A DNA stretch of 64,000 nucleotides from Halorussus aquaticus (lineage in GTDB: Archaea; Halobacteriota; Halobacteria; Halobacteriales; Haladaptataceae), in the NCBI RefSeq assembly GCF_024218795.1, contig NZ_CP100402.1:248001-312000 (forward strand). Reading direction: 5' to 3'. Each line of letters starts with the position of its first letter. The stretch's first letter is position 1. Of this stretch, positions 8,226 through 17,675 are shown piece by piece. The notes under the pieces were generated by a model that saw only the letters and a program-made list of their open reading frames with translations, was not told the DNA's origin and made no database searches. The position numbers and the translations under genes are program-made.

Positions 8226-10211
8226 ATGGTTAACGATAACCATGTCACCGGTGGCGACACCGACGGAAACAGGGTGACTCGGCGGCAATGGCTCGCGCTC
8301 GGCGGCGGCGCGGCGCTGACAGGATTGGCCGGTTGTAGCGGCGACAACCCGAACGAAACCGACGTGACGATGAGTTCGAAACCGGAGGAGACCGGCACCA
8401 CCAGCGGGAGCGACACCGAGCAGAGCGGTGGGTCGCCCGTGACGACGACGCTCAACATGCGCGCGCCGGTCAGTTGGCAACCGAGTCAGTCGAACGTCAA
8501 TCCGTTCACCGACACCAAGAACACCGAGTACTGGATGGACTACATGTGGTCGGAGTCGCCGGTGTACCCGAACGCTCGGGGCGAACCCATCTACTGGCTC
8601 GCCGACGAGATAACCCTCGAGGGCGGCGGTTGCGAGGTCCACATCAAACTCAGCGAGGACTACACGTGGTGGGACGGTACCCCCGTGACTGCGGAAGACG
8701 TTCGCACGACCCAACTCATCAGCGACTACAAGGAGTACATGGGTCCCGACCAGACCGAGGATAGCTGGGAGGTCGTGGACAAGTACACCGTCAAGAACGT
8801 CCTGCCCGGTCCGGCCAACCCCTCGCTGAAGAAGTCCCAGTACTACTCGGTCGTCGCCAAACACGACTACTTCAAGTCGTGGCTGGAGAAGTACGAGGAC
8901 GCGAGCAACGAGAGCGCGGTGAAGCAGGTGACAAAGAACCTCCAAGAACACCGGATAACGCTGAACGACCTCACGGAGAAGGGACTGGGCTGTGGTCTCT
9001 GGAAGCCGACGCAGCTCTCGCCGACGAAAGCCGTCCACGAGAAGTATCAGGACCACCCGCGCGCCGACTGGACGAACTTGGAGACGTTCAACTGGCACCT
9101 CATCTCCGAGAAACAGAAGGCGATTCAGGCGCTCAAGACCGGAAAACTGGACATGGGCGACAAGACGGTCACGCAGGCTCAGTCCAGCGACAGGGTCGGC
9201 ATCTTCAACCGGTTCGGTACCTCCAGCATCGTGAAGTTGGCGATGAACTGGAACAACGAGCACCTCGCCCGCCGACCGGTCCGCCGCGCCATCGCGTACC
9301 TCCTCGACCACGACGAACTGGTCAAGATAATCAAGACGACGCAGGGGCTGAAGTACAAGTCCCGAAGCACCGTCAACGGGTTGTCCTCGAAGCAGGCCCA
9401 GAAGTGGGGCGGCAAGAGCTTCCAGAACAAGCTCATCGGCTACGGTCGGAAAGCGCAACCGGAGAAGGCGAAGAAGGTCCTACAGGACGCCGGTTACTCG
9501 AAGGAAGGCGGCGTCTGGGTCGGGCCGGACGGGAGCAAGGTCAACGACCTCACCTACCTGACGCCGCCGTGGAACATCTACGAGACCATCGGGAACTACC
9601 TCAGCCCGAAACTCGACAAGTTCGGGTTCAAGAACAAACTCATCATCCCGTCGTCGAGCGGCTTCTGGAAGCGGTGGACCGACACCCACGACTTCGACAT
9701 GGTCAACTGGTTCTCGAACACCTCGCATCCGGGGAACGCCTTCGCGACCAACAGCGTGGGCGGTCTGGGCAAGTACAACGAAGTCGCCACCGTCAAGCAA
9801 CCGAAGGGCAAGTGCAAGGTCAATCGCACGACGCCCGAACTGAGCCAGCCGCGGAGCAAGAAACTCAACCACCCCATCCGACCGAAGTTCCCGAAGAAGG
9901 TGGGCACGATGGGAACCGGGGGCGAGCAACAGACGCTCTACCCCATCAAGTGGAACGACATCATCACGCAGACCCAGTCCGCGGACGAGGTCAAGAAGTA
10001 CGCCAAGAAGTTCATGTGGTACATGAACTGGCAGGTGCCTCACATCGGCTTCTACGACGAGACGAGGGCGTACTGGGGCAACACCGACAAGTTCGATTTC
10101 CCCACCGGAAAGGTGGACGACCACCCGAACGCCAAGGAGACGAAGTCGGAACACTTCACGAACGCGATGGAGTTCCTCTCGAAGGGTCACATCAGCGCGA
10201 AGACGAAGTGA
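8226..10211 (+). CDS. ABC importer solute-binding lipoprotein, family 5 (oligopeptide type)
   Basis: 661 aa. A Tat signal (TRRQWLALGGGAALTG) ends in the lipobox LAGC with Cys at residue 37, typical of haloarchaeal lipoproteins tethered outside the cell. A Thr/Ser/Glu-rich linker follows. The body has WWDGTPVTAEDVRTT, a strong family 5 signature, and RRPVRRAIAYLLDHDELVK, another. The C-terminal half is unusually rich in Lys for this proteome. It heads an operon with two permeases and two ATPases. Family 5 proteins bind oligopeptides, nickel or sugars; muropeptides would fit the island, by inference. Confidence 0.93.
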   Translation: MVNDNHVTGGDTDGNRVTRRQWLALGGGAALTGLAGCSGDNPNETDVTMSSKPEETGTTSGSDTEQSGGSPVTTTLNMRAPVSWQPSQSNVNPFTDTKNTEYWMDYMWSESPVYPNARGEPIYWLADEITLEGGGCEVHIKLSEDYTWWDGTPVTAEDVRTTQLISDYKEYMGPDQTEDSWEVVDKYTVKNVLPGPANPSLKKSQYYSVVAKHDYFKSWLEKYEDASNESAVKQVTKNLQEHRITLNDLTEKGLGCGLWKPTQLSPTKAVHEKYQDHPRADWTNLETFNWHLISEKQKAIQALKTGKLDMGDKTVTQAQSSDRVGIFNRFGTSSIVKLAMNWNNEHLARRPVRRAIAYLLDHDELVKIIKTTQGLKYKSRSTVNGLSSKQAQKWGGKSFQNKLIGYGRKAQPEKAKKVLQDAGYSKEGGVWVGPDGSKVNDLTYLTPPWNIYETIGNYLSPKLDKFGFKNKLIIPSSSGFWKRWTDTHDFDMVNWFSNTSHPGNAFATNSVGGLGKYNEVATVKQPKGKCKVNRTTPELSQPRSKKLNHPIRPKFPKKVGTMGTGGEQQTLYPIKWNDIITQTQSADEVKKYAKKFMWYMNWQVPHIGFYDETRAYWGNTDKFDFPTGKVDDHPNAKETKSEHFTNAMEFLSKGHISAKTK

Positions 10212-10292
10212 CGGCCGGACGGGGGCGAACGTCCCGACCGACCGCGTTTTTACTCGCGCGGCGTCACCGCCGACCGGGTTTCGCTCGCGGCG

Positions 10293-10514
10293 TCACCGCC
10301 GATGGCACTTCAGCAGAATTCCGGCCGTCGGTACCGCGAGGACGACGGCACCGACGAGGTTGAGGATGCCGACGACGTGCGAGGCGGTTCCCGGTTCCGT
10401 GCCGAGCATGAACACGACCGAGAGTCCCCCCGCGAGACACTCGAAGGCGAACAGCATGGCGAACTTGTCGCTGTTCGAGCAGACGTAGTCGAAGAACGTC
10501 GGTGAGCGAGACAT
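10293..10514 (-). CDS. Small membrane protein, two transmembrane segments
   Basis: 73 aa, starting MSRSPTFFDYVCSNSDKFAM. Two hydrophobic stretches follow: about residues 20-37 (LFAFECLAGGLSVVFML) and 48-68 (VGILNLVGAVVLAVPTAGIL). The C-terminus is short and basic (KCHRR). I do not recognise a family. It is opposite to the importer operon and just downstream of a zinc-ribbon gene on the same strand. Confidence 0.55.
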   Translation of the reverse strand: MSRSPTFFDYVCSNSDKFAMLFAFECLAGGLSVVFMLGTEPGTASHVVGILNLVGAVVLAVPTAGILLKCHRR

Positions 10515-10543
10515 TTTCTCGTGAAGACGTTTTCCGACGGGAA

Positions 10544-10723
10544 TTAAGTATCTTGCCCCGACGTTCCCGCGTCGGTCGTCCGGACGACCGCGTGGGGGAC
10601 GCCGCACGCCGGACACTCGTAGTGTTCGCGCTCGAACGTCCGGCCGCATCTGATGCACTGATAGGGGTCGTGTTCGTCGTCGGAGTCGCCGACGAGTTCG
10701 AGGAGTCGAGAGAGCAGCGACAT
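10544..10723 (-). CDS. Small zinc-ribbon protein
   Basis: 59 aa, starting MSLLSRLLELVGDSDDEHDPY. It has CIRCGRTFEREHYECPACG: two CxxC pairs about 15 residues apart, forming one zinc ribbon. A C-terminal tail ending SGQDT follows. Proteins of this build are common and uncharacterised in haloarchaea. It lies 29 bases upstream of the two-TM protein gene on the same strand, so the pair may be co-transcribed. Confidence 0.65.
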   Translation of the reverse strand: MSLLSRLLELVGDSDDEHDPYQCIRCGRTFEREHYECPACGVPHAVVRTTDAGTSGQDT

Positions 10724-10819
10724 ACGTGGACGTGAAGTGCGGGCGTAATGAGCCTTCCTCCCGTGCGAAGAACCACCATAGATTTATTGCGGTGGGTGAA
10801 ATACAGCCACGATAGCACG

Positions 10820-11845
10820 ATGTATTATGCGAAGCGAATCGGCCAATCAGTGCTGGTGTTTTTCATCGCACTGACGGTAACGTTCGCCCTCTACCGGATG
10901 TTACCGTTCGGCCCGGTCGAGATGGTCAAGGTTCGACTGATGAAACAACTGCTCGAACAGGGCCAAAGCCCGTCGGCGGCGCAGATGCAGACCATCAACT
11001 CGATGGTCAAAACGTACACCGGTATCGACCCGTCGGTGCCGTGGTACGTCTCCTACTACGAGTACCTGAAGAACATCGTCCTCTATCAGGACTTCGGGCG
11101 GTCGATATTCAAGAACAAGCCCGTGTTCGACATCCTCTTCCGAGCGATGCCGTGGTCGGTGTTCATCAGCATCTACGGTCTCGCGCTCGGGACGACCGTC
11201 AGTCTGCTGTTCGGTGCCGTCATGGCGTACAACGAAGGGAGCAAGTTCGACGCCGGGATGACGTTCGTCTCAATCGCCAACAGCACGGTTCCCTACTACG
11301 TCGTCGCCATCCTCACGCTCATCGTCTTCTCGTTCAACCTCGGGTGGTTCCCCAGTGGGGGGCGCATGAACCCCTCGACGACGCCCGGTCTCAACGTACC
11401 GTTCATCGTCGGCGTCGTCAAGCACGCGGCGCTCCCGGTCTTTTCGGCGTTCATCGCCAGTTTCGGCGGTGCGCTGGCGTTCCGCGGCAACTGCATCCGC
11501 GAGATGGGCGAGGGATACATCCGAGTCGCGCGACTCCGCGGCATCAGTCAGGGTCGAATCGCGATCCGCTACGTCGGCCGCAACGCGCTGTTACCCGTCT
11601 ACACCAACATCATGATGGGCATCGCGAGCGTCTTCGGAAGCAGCATCATCCTCGAGACGATATTCAACTACCCGGCGATGGGGATGGTGACGTTCAACGC
11701 GCTCATGAACCGGGACTACCCGCTCATCATGGGGTCGTTCATCTTCTTCACGATAATCACGCTGCTGGGCATCCTCGTCGCCGATCTCACGTACGGCATC
11801 ATCGACCCGCGCGTCAAAGGAGGGAAGGAACGTGAAACCTACTGA
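10820..11845 (+). CDS. ABC importer permease, DppB-like
   Basis: 341 aa from the ATG at 10820, which starts MYYAKRIGQSVLVFF, the normal beginning of the family; an in-frame ATG at 10748 would add an unlikely Arg-rich leader. Six membrane segments are apparent. The loop that contacts the ATPases reads EMGEGYIRVARLRGISQGRIAIRYVGRNALLP, with the EAA-type pattern. It is the first permease of the oligopeptide importer and overlaps the next gene by 14 bases. Confidence 0.93.
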   Translation: MYYAKRIGQSVLVFFIALTVTFALYRMLPFGPVEMVKVRLMKQLLEQGQSPSAAQMQTINSMVKTYTGIDPSVPWYVSYYEYLKNIVLYQDFGRSIFKNKPVFDILFRAMPWSVFISIYGLALGTTVSLLFGAVMAYNEGSKFDAGMTFVSIANSTVPYYVVAILTLIVFSFNLGWFPSGGRMNPSTTPGLNVPFIVGVVKHAALPVFSAFIASFGGALAFRGNCIREMGEGYIRVARLRGISQGRIAIRYVGRNALLPVYTNIMMGIASVFGSSIILETIFNYPAMGMVTFNALMNRDYPLIMGSFIFFTIITLLGILVADLTYGIIDPRVKGGKERETY

Positions 11846-12899
11846 CGACCTCACCGAATCGACCGACGACGCCGACAGTGGGACCGTTCGCACCGACGGC
11901 GGAACGGGTAGCCGCTCCGGCGGGACCGGCGGCGTGGACGAGACGCTGTTCACGCAAACGTCGAACGTGCCCGACCCGACGGTCCGCGAGAAGGTCGAAC
12001 GGGCGTTCGAACGCCGCGTCTACGCACCCGCGGCGATACTCCTGAACGATTGGCGGGGACTCGTCGGGTCGGTCATCCTCGTCGGATTCGTTCTCATGGG
12101 GACGGTCGGCGTCTACGTCGTTCCCGAACCCACCGTGATGGAGGGTCCCATCTTCGTGCCGCCGTTCACCGACTGGGCGTACCCGCTCGGGACCGGCGTG
12201 ATGGGCGAGTCCCTCTTCAAACAAGTCGTTCACGCGACGCCCGCGATGCTGCAGATGATAACCGCCGGGGCGCTGCTGTCGGTCGTCCTCGGGACGGGCA
12301 TCGGAACCGTCGCGGGCTACCGCGGCGGCCGCACCGACAAGACCCTGATGACGCTGACCGACACCGTCCTCACGATCCCGGGGCTGGTCCTCATCATCGT
12401 ACTGGCGACCATCTATCAGCCCGAGAACCCCTTCGTGGTGGGTCTCATCCTCGGCATCGACAACTGGCCGCGGCTGGCGCGGACCATCCGCTCGCAGGTG
12501 TTGAGCATCCGTGAGGAGGCGTTCACCGAGGCGTCGCGCATCATGGGGCTGTCGGACTTCCACATCCTCCGCCGGGACGTCATCTCGAACCTGATGCCGT
12601 ACATCTCGGTGAACTTCGCCAACAGCGCGCGCCGCATCATCTTCGAGTCGGTCGCGCTCTACTTCCTCGGCATCCTCCCCCAATCGCAACTCAACTGGGG
12701 CGTGATGATGGACGACGCGTACACCGGCGCGAACCTGACGAACCCGAACCAGATTCACTGGTTGCTGGTTCCGATGGCGCTCATCGTCCTCATCTCGCTC
12801 GGGTTCATCCTGCTGGCGCAGGGACTCGACCGCGTCTTCAACGTCAAACTCCGGGCACGCCACGAGGGGTCGGCGAACGGCGGAGGTGACGCGTCGTGA
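11832..12899 (+). CDS. ABC importer permease, DppC-like
   Basis: 355 aa from a GTG start with AGGAGGG a few bases upstream, inside the end of the preceding permease gene. An acidic, Thr-rich N-terminal tail of about 70 residues precedes the first membrane span, longer than in bacterial DppC. The EAA loop reads EEAFTEASRIMGLSDFHILRRDVISNLMP. The last codons overlap the next small gene (GTGA). It forms the heterodimeric channel with the DppB-like subunit. Confidence 0.93.
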   Translation: MKPTDDLTESTDDADSGTVRTDGGTGSRSGGTGGVDETLFTQTSNVPDPTVREKVERAFERRVYAPAAILLNDWRGLVGSVILVGFVLMGTVGVYVVPEPTVMEGPIFVPPFTDWAYPLGTGVMGESLFKQVVHATPAMLQMITAGALLSVVLGTGIGTVAGYRGGRTDKTLMTLTDTVLTIPGLVLIIVLATIYQPENPFVVGLILGIDNWPRLARTIRSQVLSIREEAFTEASRIMGLSDFHILRRDVISNLMPYISVNFANSARRIIFESVALYFLGILPQSQLNWGVMMDDAYTGANLTNPNQIHWLLVPMALIVLISLGFILLAQGLDRVFNVKLRARHEGSANGGGDAS

Positions 12900-13135
12900 G
12901 TACCGCATCGACCGGACGCGTGACCGCCGTCCTGCTGGCGATTCGACAGTCGTTCCTCGCCTTCGTCACGGCCATCGGCGTCGGTTGCTGTCTGCTCGCC
13001 GTCCTGCTCTCGGAGTACGTCCTCGCGGGACTGTCGTACGGCGTCCTCGCGGGGATGTTCGCCATCTGGGGCGTGAGCGCGTTCGTCTACGCCGTCGTCG
13101 GCCACCTCGGACTCCGACTCATCGGGTACCGCTAA
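12896..13135 (+). CDS. Small membrane protein embedded in importer operon
   Basis: 79 aa, GTG start overlapping the stop of the DppC-like permease by four bases, so translation is probably coupled. It has two hydrophobic spans (about residues 13-37 and 43-70) with few charges, then LRLIGYR at the end. No family recognised. Its place between permease and ATPase genes suggests an accessory subunit or a regulator of the importer. Confidence 0.65.
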   Translation: MSTASTGRVTAVLLAIRQSFLAFVTAIGVGCCLLAVLLSEYVLAGLSYGVLAGMFAIWGVSAFVYAVVGHLGLRLIGYR

Positions 13136-13143
13136 CCAGACCA

Positions 13144-13269
13144 ATGACACGACAAACCACACGATTCATGTCCGCTTTCGACACCGCGACGCCGCCGCAT
13201 CGCCGCGACGACCGAGACCGACCCGCGGAACCGACCGGCAGGGTCCGCGGAATCGCCGACCGGAGGTGA
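13144..13269 (+). CDS. Possible small ORF between importer genes
   Basis: A 41-codon frame beginning MTRQTTRFMSAFDTATPP and ending GRVRGIADRR. It fills the gap before the first ATPase gene, and its stop overlaps the ribosome binding site there. The composition is Arg-rich, unlike the acidic proteome, so it may be spurious. Confidence 0.2.
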   Translation: MTRQTTRFMSAFDTATPPHRRDDRDRPAEPTGRVRGIADRR

Positions 13270-13274
13270 CCCCC

Positions 13275-14384
13275 ATGGCAACGGAACACCGACCCGCGAA
13301 CGCGGACGACGACCGCGCCGACGAGGAGGTCATCTTGGAGGTACGGGACGCCAACGTCTCGTTCAGCACGGACGAGGAGGACTCTCGGGTCCTGCGCGAC
13401 GTGAACCTCAGCGTTCGCGCCGGCGAAGCGCTCGGCGTCGTCGGGGAGAGCGGATCGGGCAAGTCGATGCTCGCCTCGGCGATGCTGGACGCCGTCGTCT
13501 CGCCGGGACAGGTGAGCGGCGAGGTCATCTATCACCCGCCGGATGGGACGCCCGTCGACGTCCTCTCGCTCTCGCGGGAGGAACTGATGGACCTCCGCTG
13601 GAACGAGATATCGTTCGTCATTCAGGGCGCTCAGAGCGCGTTCAACCCGACGATGGTCGTCGGCGACCACTTCGAGGAGACGCTCCGCGCGCACGACGCG
13701 GACGTGGACGAGGGCATGGAACGCGCCCGCGAACTGCTGGCCGACCTCTACCTGCCCGCCGACCAAGTGCTGAACTCCCACCCGCACGAACTCTCCGGCG
13801 GGATGAAACAGCGCGCGCTCATCGCGCTCGGACTCGTCCTCGACCCGAACGTCGTCGTGATGGACGAACCGACGGCCGCGCTCGACCTCCTGATGCAGCG
13901 GTCCATCGTCAGCATGCTGGAGAGCCTCCGGGAGAAGTACGACCTCACGCTGGTGTTCGTCACCCACGACCTGCCGCTGGTCGCGGACCTCGCCGACCGA
14001 CTCGCCGTGATGTACGCCTTCGACCTCGTGGAACTCGGCCCGACCGACGAACTCATCGAGAACGCGGCCCACCCGTACACGCGCGCGCTTCTCAACGCGG
14101 TACCCAACATCTCCGACCGCGCGATGGACATCGAGGGCATCGAGGGGACCAGCCCCAACCCTGCCTCGCTGCCCGCTGGCTGTTCGTTCCATCCCCGGTG
14201 TCCGCTCGCGGACGAGACCTGCGAGCGGAACGACCCGGAGATGCGGGACGTGGACGCCGACCACGAGACCGCCTGTTTCCACTGGCAGGACGCCCGCGAG
14301 GAGGTCCCGCTGATGCTCGGCGATCCGGAGGACACCATCGACCGCGAGTACGGCGACGGGACCGCCGGAGGTGGGTCTCGATGA
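13275..14384 (+). CDS. ABC importer ATPase, DppD-like
   Basis: 369 aa from the ATG at 13275, with GGAGGTG at 13262-13268. Walker A is GESGSGKSM, the Q-loop is in FVIQGAQSAFNP, the signature motif is LSGGMKQRALIAL, Walker B is VVVMDEPTAALD, and the H-loop is FVTHDLPLV. The C-terminal oligopeptide-type extension has PAGCSFHPRCPLADETC, with Cys residues that in relatives bind an iron-sulfur cluster. It is coupled to the next ATPase by an ATGA overlap. Confidence 0.94.
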   Translation: MATEHRPANADDDRADEEVILEVRDANVSFSTDEEDSRVLRDVNLSVRAGEALGVVGESGSGKSMLASAMLDAVVSPGQVSGEVIYHPPDGTPVDVLSLSREELMDLRWNEISFVIQGAQSAFNPTMVVGDHFEETLRAHDADVDEGMERARELLADLYLPADQVLNSHPHELSGGMKQRALIALGLVLDPNVVVMDEPTAALDLLMQRSIVSMLESLREKYDLTLVFVTHDLPLVADLADRLAVMYAFDLVELGPTDELIENAAHPYTRALLNAVPNISDRAMDIEGIEGTSPNPASLPAGCSFHPRCPLADETCERNDPEMRDVDADHETACFHWQDAREEVPLMLGDPEDTIDREYGDGTAGGGSR

Positions 14385-15523
14385 GCGACGCGGACGACGA
14401 ACCGCTGCTGTCGCTCCGGAACGTGAGCGTCCACTTCGAGGACGAACAGCTGTTCGGTCTCGCGGGTTCGGAGACCGTTCACGCCGTCGACGACGTGAGC
14501 CTCGACGTCCACGAGAACGACGTGGTGGCGCTGGTCGGCGAGTCGGGGTGCGGCAAGACCACGCTCGGGAAGACCGCCATCGGCGTCCAGCGGCCCACCG
14601 ACGGCGACGTGCGGTACCGCGGGCAGGACATTTGGGAGGCGAAGGACGCCAAGGGGTTCCTCGGCGGGGGAGACGTGACCCACTCGTGGGAGAAGATTCG
14701 ACGGTCGCTCCAGATGATTCACCAAGACCCCGGAAGCTCGCTGAACTCGAACTTCACCATCGAGTCGATACTCTCCGCCCCGCTGAAGAAGTGGGAACCC
14801 GAGATGAGCGAGGCCGACCGCCGGGTCCGCATCTACGGGCTGCTCGAATACGTCGGCATGACGCCCGCGGAGGACTACGCCAGCCGATACCCCCACCAAC
14901 TGTCCGGCGGCGAGCAACAGCGCGTCGCGCTCATCCGGGCGCTGTTGATGAACTCGGACCTCATCCTCGCCGACGAGGCCATCAGCGCGCTCGACGTGTC
15001 GCTGCGCGCGGAGATGATGGACCTCATGCTCGAACTACAGGAGGAGTTCGACACCTCCTACCTGTTCATCTCGCACAACCTCGCCAACGCGAAGCACCTC
15101 ACCCAGCGGGCGGGCGGCCGCATCGGCATCATGTACCTCGGCGAACTCGTCGAGGTGGGAACTCCGGAGCAGATAATCCACGACCCACAGCACCCCTACA
15201 CGAAGGTGTTGCTGTGGGCGACTTCGGACCTCCAGAACAGGTCGAAGGGCGTCTCGACGCCGCCGGTTCGGTCGCTCGACATCCCCGAACCGACCGACCC
15301 GCCCTCCGGATGTCGGTTCCACACGCGCTGTCTCGACGCGCGGGAGGTCTGCACGCGCGAGTGCCCGTCGCTCGAGGACCACGACGGCGACGGCCGACGG
15401 ACCGCCTGCTTCCGCGCGGACCCGGACCACGAGTACTGGGAGAGCGAACCGCTCGACGGCGCGGAAACCGAAGAAAACGCGGCCGGTGACCGAGGCGAAC
15501 GCGGCGCGGCCGGAGACGACTGA
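14381..15523 (+). CDS. ABC importer ATPase, DppF-like
   Basis: 380 aa from the ATG at 14381, overlapping the previous stop and preceded by GGAGGTG. Walker A is GESGCGKTTLGK, the Q-loop is MIHQDPGSSLN, the signature is LSGGEQQRVALIRAL, Walker B is LILADEAISALD, and the H-loop is FISHNLANA. The C-terminal extension has PSGCRFHTRCLDAREVC, the iron-sulfur Cys pattern of oligopeptide ATPases. It closes the importer operon. Confidence 0.94.
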   Translation: MSDADDEPLLSLRNVSVHFEDEQLFGLAGSETVHAVDDVSLDVHENDVVALVGESGCGKTTLGKTAIGVQRPTDGDVRYRGQDIWEAKDAKGFLGGGDVTHSWEKIRRSLQMIHQDPGSSLNSNFTIESILSAPLKKWEPEMSEADRRVRIYGLLEYVGMTPAEDYASRYPHQLSGGEQQRVALIRALLMNSDLILADEAISALDVSLRAEMMDLMLELQEEFDTSYLFISHNLANAKHLTQRAGGRIGIMYLGELVEVGTPEQIIHDPQHPYTKVLLWATSDLQNRSKGVSTPPVRSLDIPEPTDPPSGCRFHTRCLDAREVCTRECPSLEDHDGDGRRTACFRADPDHEYWESEPLDGAETEENAAGDRGERGAAGDD

Positions 15524-15560
15524 GACCGCCACGACCGACCGAACTCGGTCAGGTCTCCTC

Positions 15561-16676
15561 TCAATCGACGCGGTACTGCTCGACCTTCTGCTCGTCCACG
15601 TCGATGCCGAGTCCCGGCCCGTCGGGAACCGGGTACGCGCCGTCCTCGACCTCGAACGGGTCCTCGACGACGTAGTCGTCCCACCCGTAGTAGACGCTGT
15701 CCGGCGGCAGGTTGATGCCGGGCGTGCTGGCCACGGTGTGGAGCACCGCTGCGGTCTTGACCCCGAGGTCGAACCCGCAGTGGTGAGTGACCGAGACGCC
15801 CGCGTTGGCGGCCATCGCGACCTGTTCGCGGACGCGGAGGATGCCGCCTGCCGGGACGAGGTCCACGACGGCCACGTCGATGGCGTCGGCCTGCAGGAGG
15901 TATCGGAGGTTCCGCGGGAAGTAGGTGTCCTCGTTGACCGCGACGGGCGTCCGCACGCGGTCCCGGAGCGAGGCGTACGTGCCGTAGGTGTCGATGCGGA
16001 CGGGTTGTTCGAGGTACTGGAGCAGGATGCCCTCCTCTTCGAGTCGGGTGGCGACCCGGACCGCGTCCTCGAACGACCACCCCTGATTGGGGTCGAGGCG
16101 GAACTCCAGTCGGCCGTCCACCTCGTCGTGCATCGCTCGGATTCGCGCCACGTCCTCGCGCCAGTCGGGGCCCGCCTTCGTCTTCAGCGTCGAGAAGCCG
16201 TGTTCGACCGCGCGTCTGGCGTACGTGCGCGACTCCTCGGGACCGAGAATTCCGAGGCACGTGGCGACGGGCACTCGGTCGCGGGTCTTCCCGCCGAGGA
16301 GTCGGTGGACGGGTTGGCCGACCGACTTGCCGAACGCGTCCCAGAGCGCGGTCTCGACCGCCCCGAGGAACGGCCGGACCTTCACGTACGGGAAGTAAAA
16401 CGAGTCCACGAAGTCGCGTATCTCGCCGACCTCGCGGCCGACGAGTTCGGGGGCGACGACGTCGTCCATCACGGCCTTCGTCACTGCCGCGGACTTCATC
16501 CCGACGAGCATCTCGCCCCACCCGGTCACGTCGTCGTCGGTGTCCACCCTGACGAGCATGCGCGTGACGGACTCGACTTCGTCGTGATTGCTCACGTAGG
16601 GCGCGAGGCCGAGGTCGGATTCGAGCGGCGCTACGTCCATCTCCACCGGGATGGCGGTGACGTTCGTAATCGGCAT
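15561..16676 (-). CDS. Enolase-superfamily enzyme, mandelate racemase subgroup
   Basis: 371 aa. The barrel carries KTK (the KxK base on strand 2), then RLDPNQGWS with the first metal Asp, LEQPV with the metal Glu and VNED with the third ligand. VDLVPAGG places an Asp where the mandelate racemase dyad Asp lies, and VTHHCGFDLG supplies the partner His. That pattern suits sugar-acid dehydratases and racemases rather than dipeptide epimerases, which use a Lys on strand 6. Substrate unknown. It is opposite to the importer operon, just after its end. Confidence 0.88.
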   Translation of the reverse strand: MPITNVTAIPVEMDVAPLESDLGLAPYVSNHDEVESVTRMLVRVDTDDDVTGWGEMLVGMKSAAVTKAVMDDVVAPELVGREVGEIRDFVDSFYFPYVKVRPFLGAVETALWDAFGKSVGQPVHRLLGGKTRDRVPVATCLGILGPEESRTYARRAVEHGFSTLKTKAGPDWREDVARIRAMHDEVDGRLEFRLDPNQGWSFEDAVRVATRLEEEGILLQYLEQPVRIDTYGTYASLRDRVRTPVAVNEDTYFPRNLRYLLQADAIDVAVVDLVPAGGILRVREQVAMAANAGVSVTHHCGFDLGVKTAAVLHTVASTPGINLPPDSVYYGWDDYVVEDPFEVEDGAYPVPDGPGLGIDVDEQKVEQYRVD

Positions 16677-16798
16677 ACGTGTCCCTCGTAGCCCACCTAC
16701 AAATAACTGTTACCGGACCGGAACCGACGGGCAACGAGCGACGACCGCGAGCCATTCGGGGCACAGCGTTTATACCGTCGCCGAACGAGGCGAAAACG

Positions 16799-17623
16799 AT
16801 GCCAACCGAGACCGTTCGCGTTCTCGTCGTGGGCGCACACCCCGACGACTGCGACCTCAAAGCTGGCGGTGTCGCCTGCAAGTACGCCGACCGCGGCGAC
16901 GAAGTACTGTTCGTCTCGATGACGAACGGCGAGGCGGGCCACCACGAACTCGCGGGCCGGGAACTGGTCGAGCGCCGCCGCGCGGAGGCCGAAGCCTCGG
17001 CGGCGGTCGCGGGTGCCGAGTTCGAGATGTTCGACGTTCCCGACGGGCGACTCGAACCGTCGCTGGAGAACCGCGACCGACTCGTTCGGACGATTCGAGA
17101 GTTCGGGCCCGACCTCGTCCTCACCCACCGACCGAACGACTACCACCCGGACCACCGGTACACGGCCCAACTCGTGCGGGACGCCGCCTACCTCGTCGCG
17201 GTGCCGAACGTCTGTCCGGCGACGCCCGCGCTCGACCGGAACCCCGTCTTCGCGTACCTGAGCGACGCGTTCGACCGACCGTACCCCTTCTCGCCGGACG
17301 TGGTCGTGGACGTGGACGACGTGGCCGACCGGAAGTTCGAGATGCTCGACTGCCACGAGTCCCAGATGTACGAGTGGCTTCCCCACGTCGAGGACGCGTT
17401 AGCGGAGGTCCCCGACGACCCCGACGCGCGGTTCGAGTGGCTTCGGGACGGCGGTCTGCCCCACGTCGAAGCGCTCGCGGACGTGTCGGACCGGTTCCGC
17501 GACGCGCTGGTCGAGCGCTACGGCGAAGACGGCGACGACGTTCGCTACGCGGAGGCGTTCGAGGTGAGCGAGTACGGCCGACCGCTGACCGACGACGCGG
17601 CCGAGCGTCTGTTCCCGTTCTGA
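16799..17623 (+). CDS. PIG-L / LmbE family deacetylase
   Basis: 274 aa from the ATG at 16799, MPTETVRVLVVGAHPDD. AHPDDCDLKAGG holds the zinc-binding His-Pro-Asp-Asp, and HRPNDYHPDHRYTAQLV holds the further His ligands. MTNGEAGHH is typical. The family removes acetyl groups from N-acetylglucosamine-type substrates. That activity fits the amino sugar theme of the island, although the actual substrate cannot be read off. The divergent promoter gap of about 120 bases is shared with the enolase-superfamily gene. Confidence 0.9.
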   Translation: MPTETVRVLVVGAHPDDCDLKAGGVACKYADRGDEVLFVSMTNGEAGHHELAGRELVERRRAEAEASAAVAGAEFEMFDVPDGRLEPSLENRDRLVRTIREFGPDLVLTHRPNDYHPDHRYTAQLVRDAAYLVAVPNVCPATPALDRNPVFAYLSDAFDRPYPFSPDVVVDVDDVADRKFEMLDCHESQMYEWLPHVEDALAEVPDDPDARFEWLRDGGLPHVEALADVSDRFRDALVERYGEDGDDVRYAEAFEVSEYGRPLTDDAAERLFPF

Positions 17624-17675
17624 AGAGTCGGCACCAGCGGTGTACTTATGCCGAGGGCGTTCGAGACGACGGACG

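Noticed and set aside
8211-9458. Long open frame antisense to the solute-binding protein
   Set aside because: It is a high-GC shadow of the real gene: no family features and an unlikely Arg/Val-rich composition.
15561-16676. L-Ala-D/L-Glu epimerase of the murein peptide route
   Set aside because: The enzyme has the Asp-His dyad of the mandelate racemase subgroup and lacks the strand 6 Lys expected for dipeptide epimerases.
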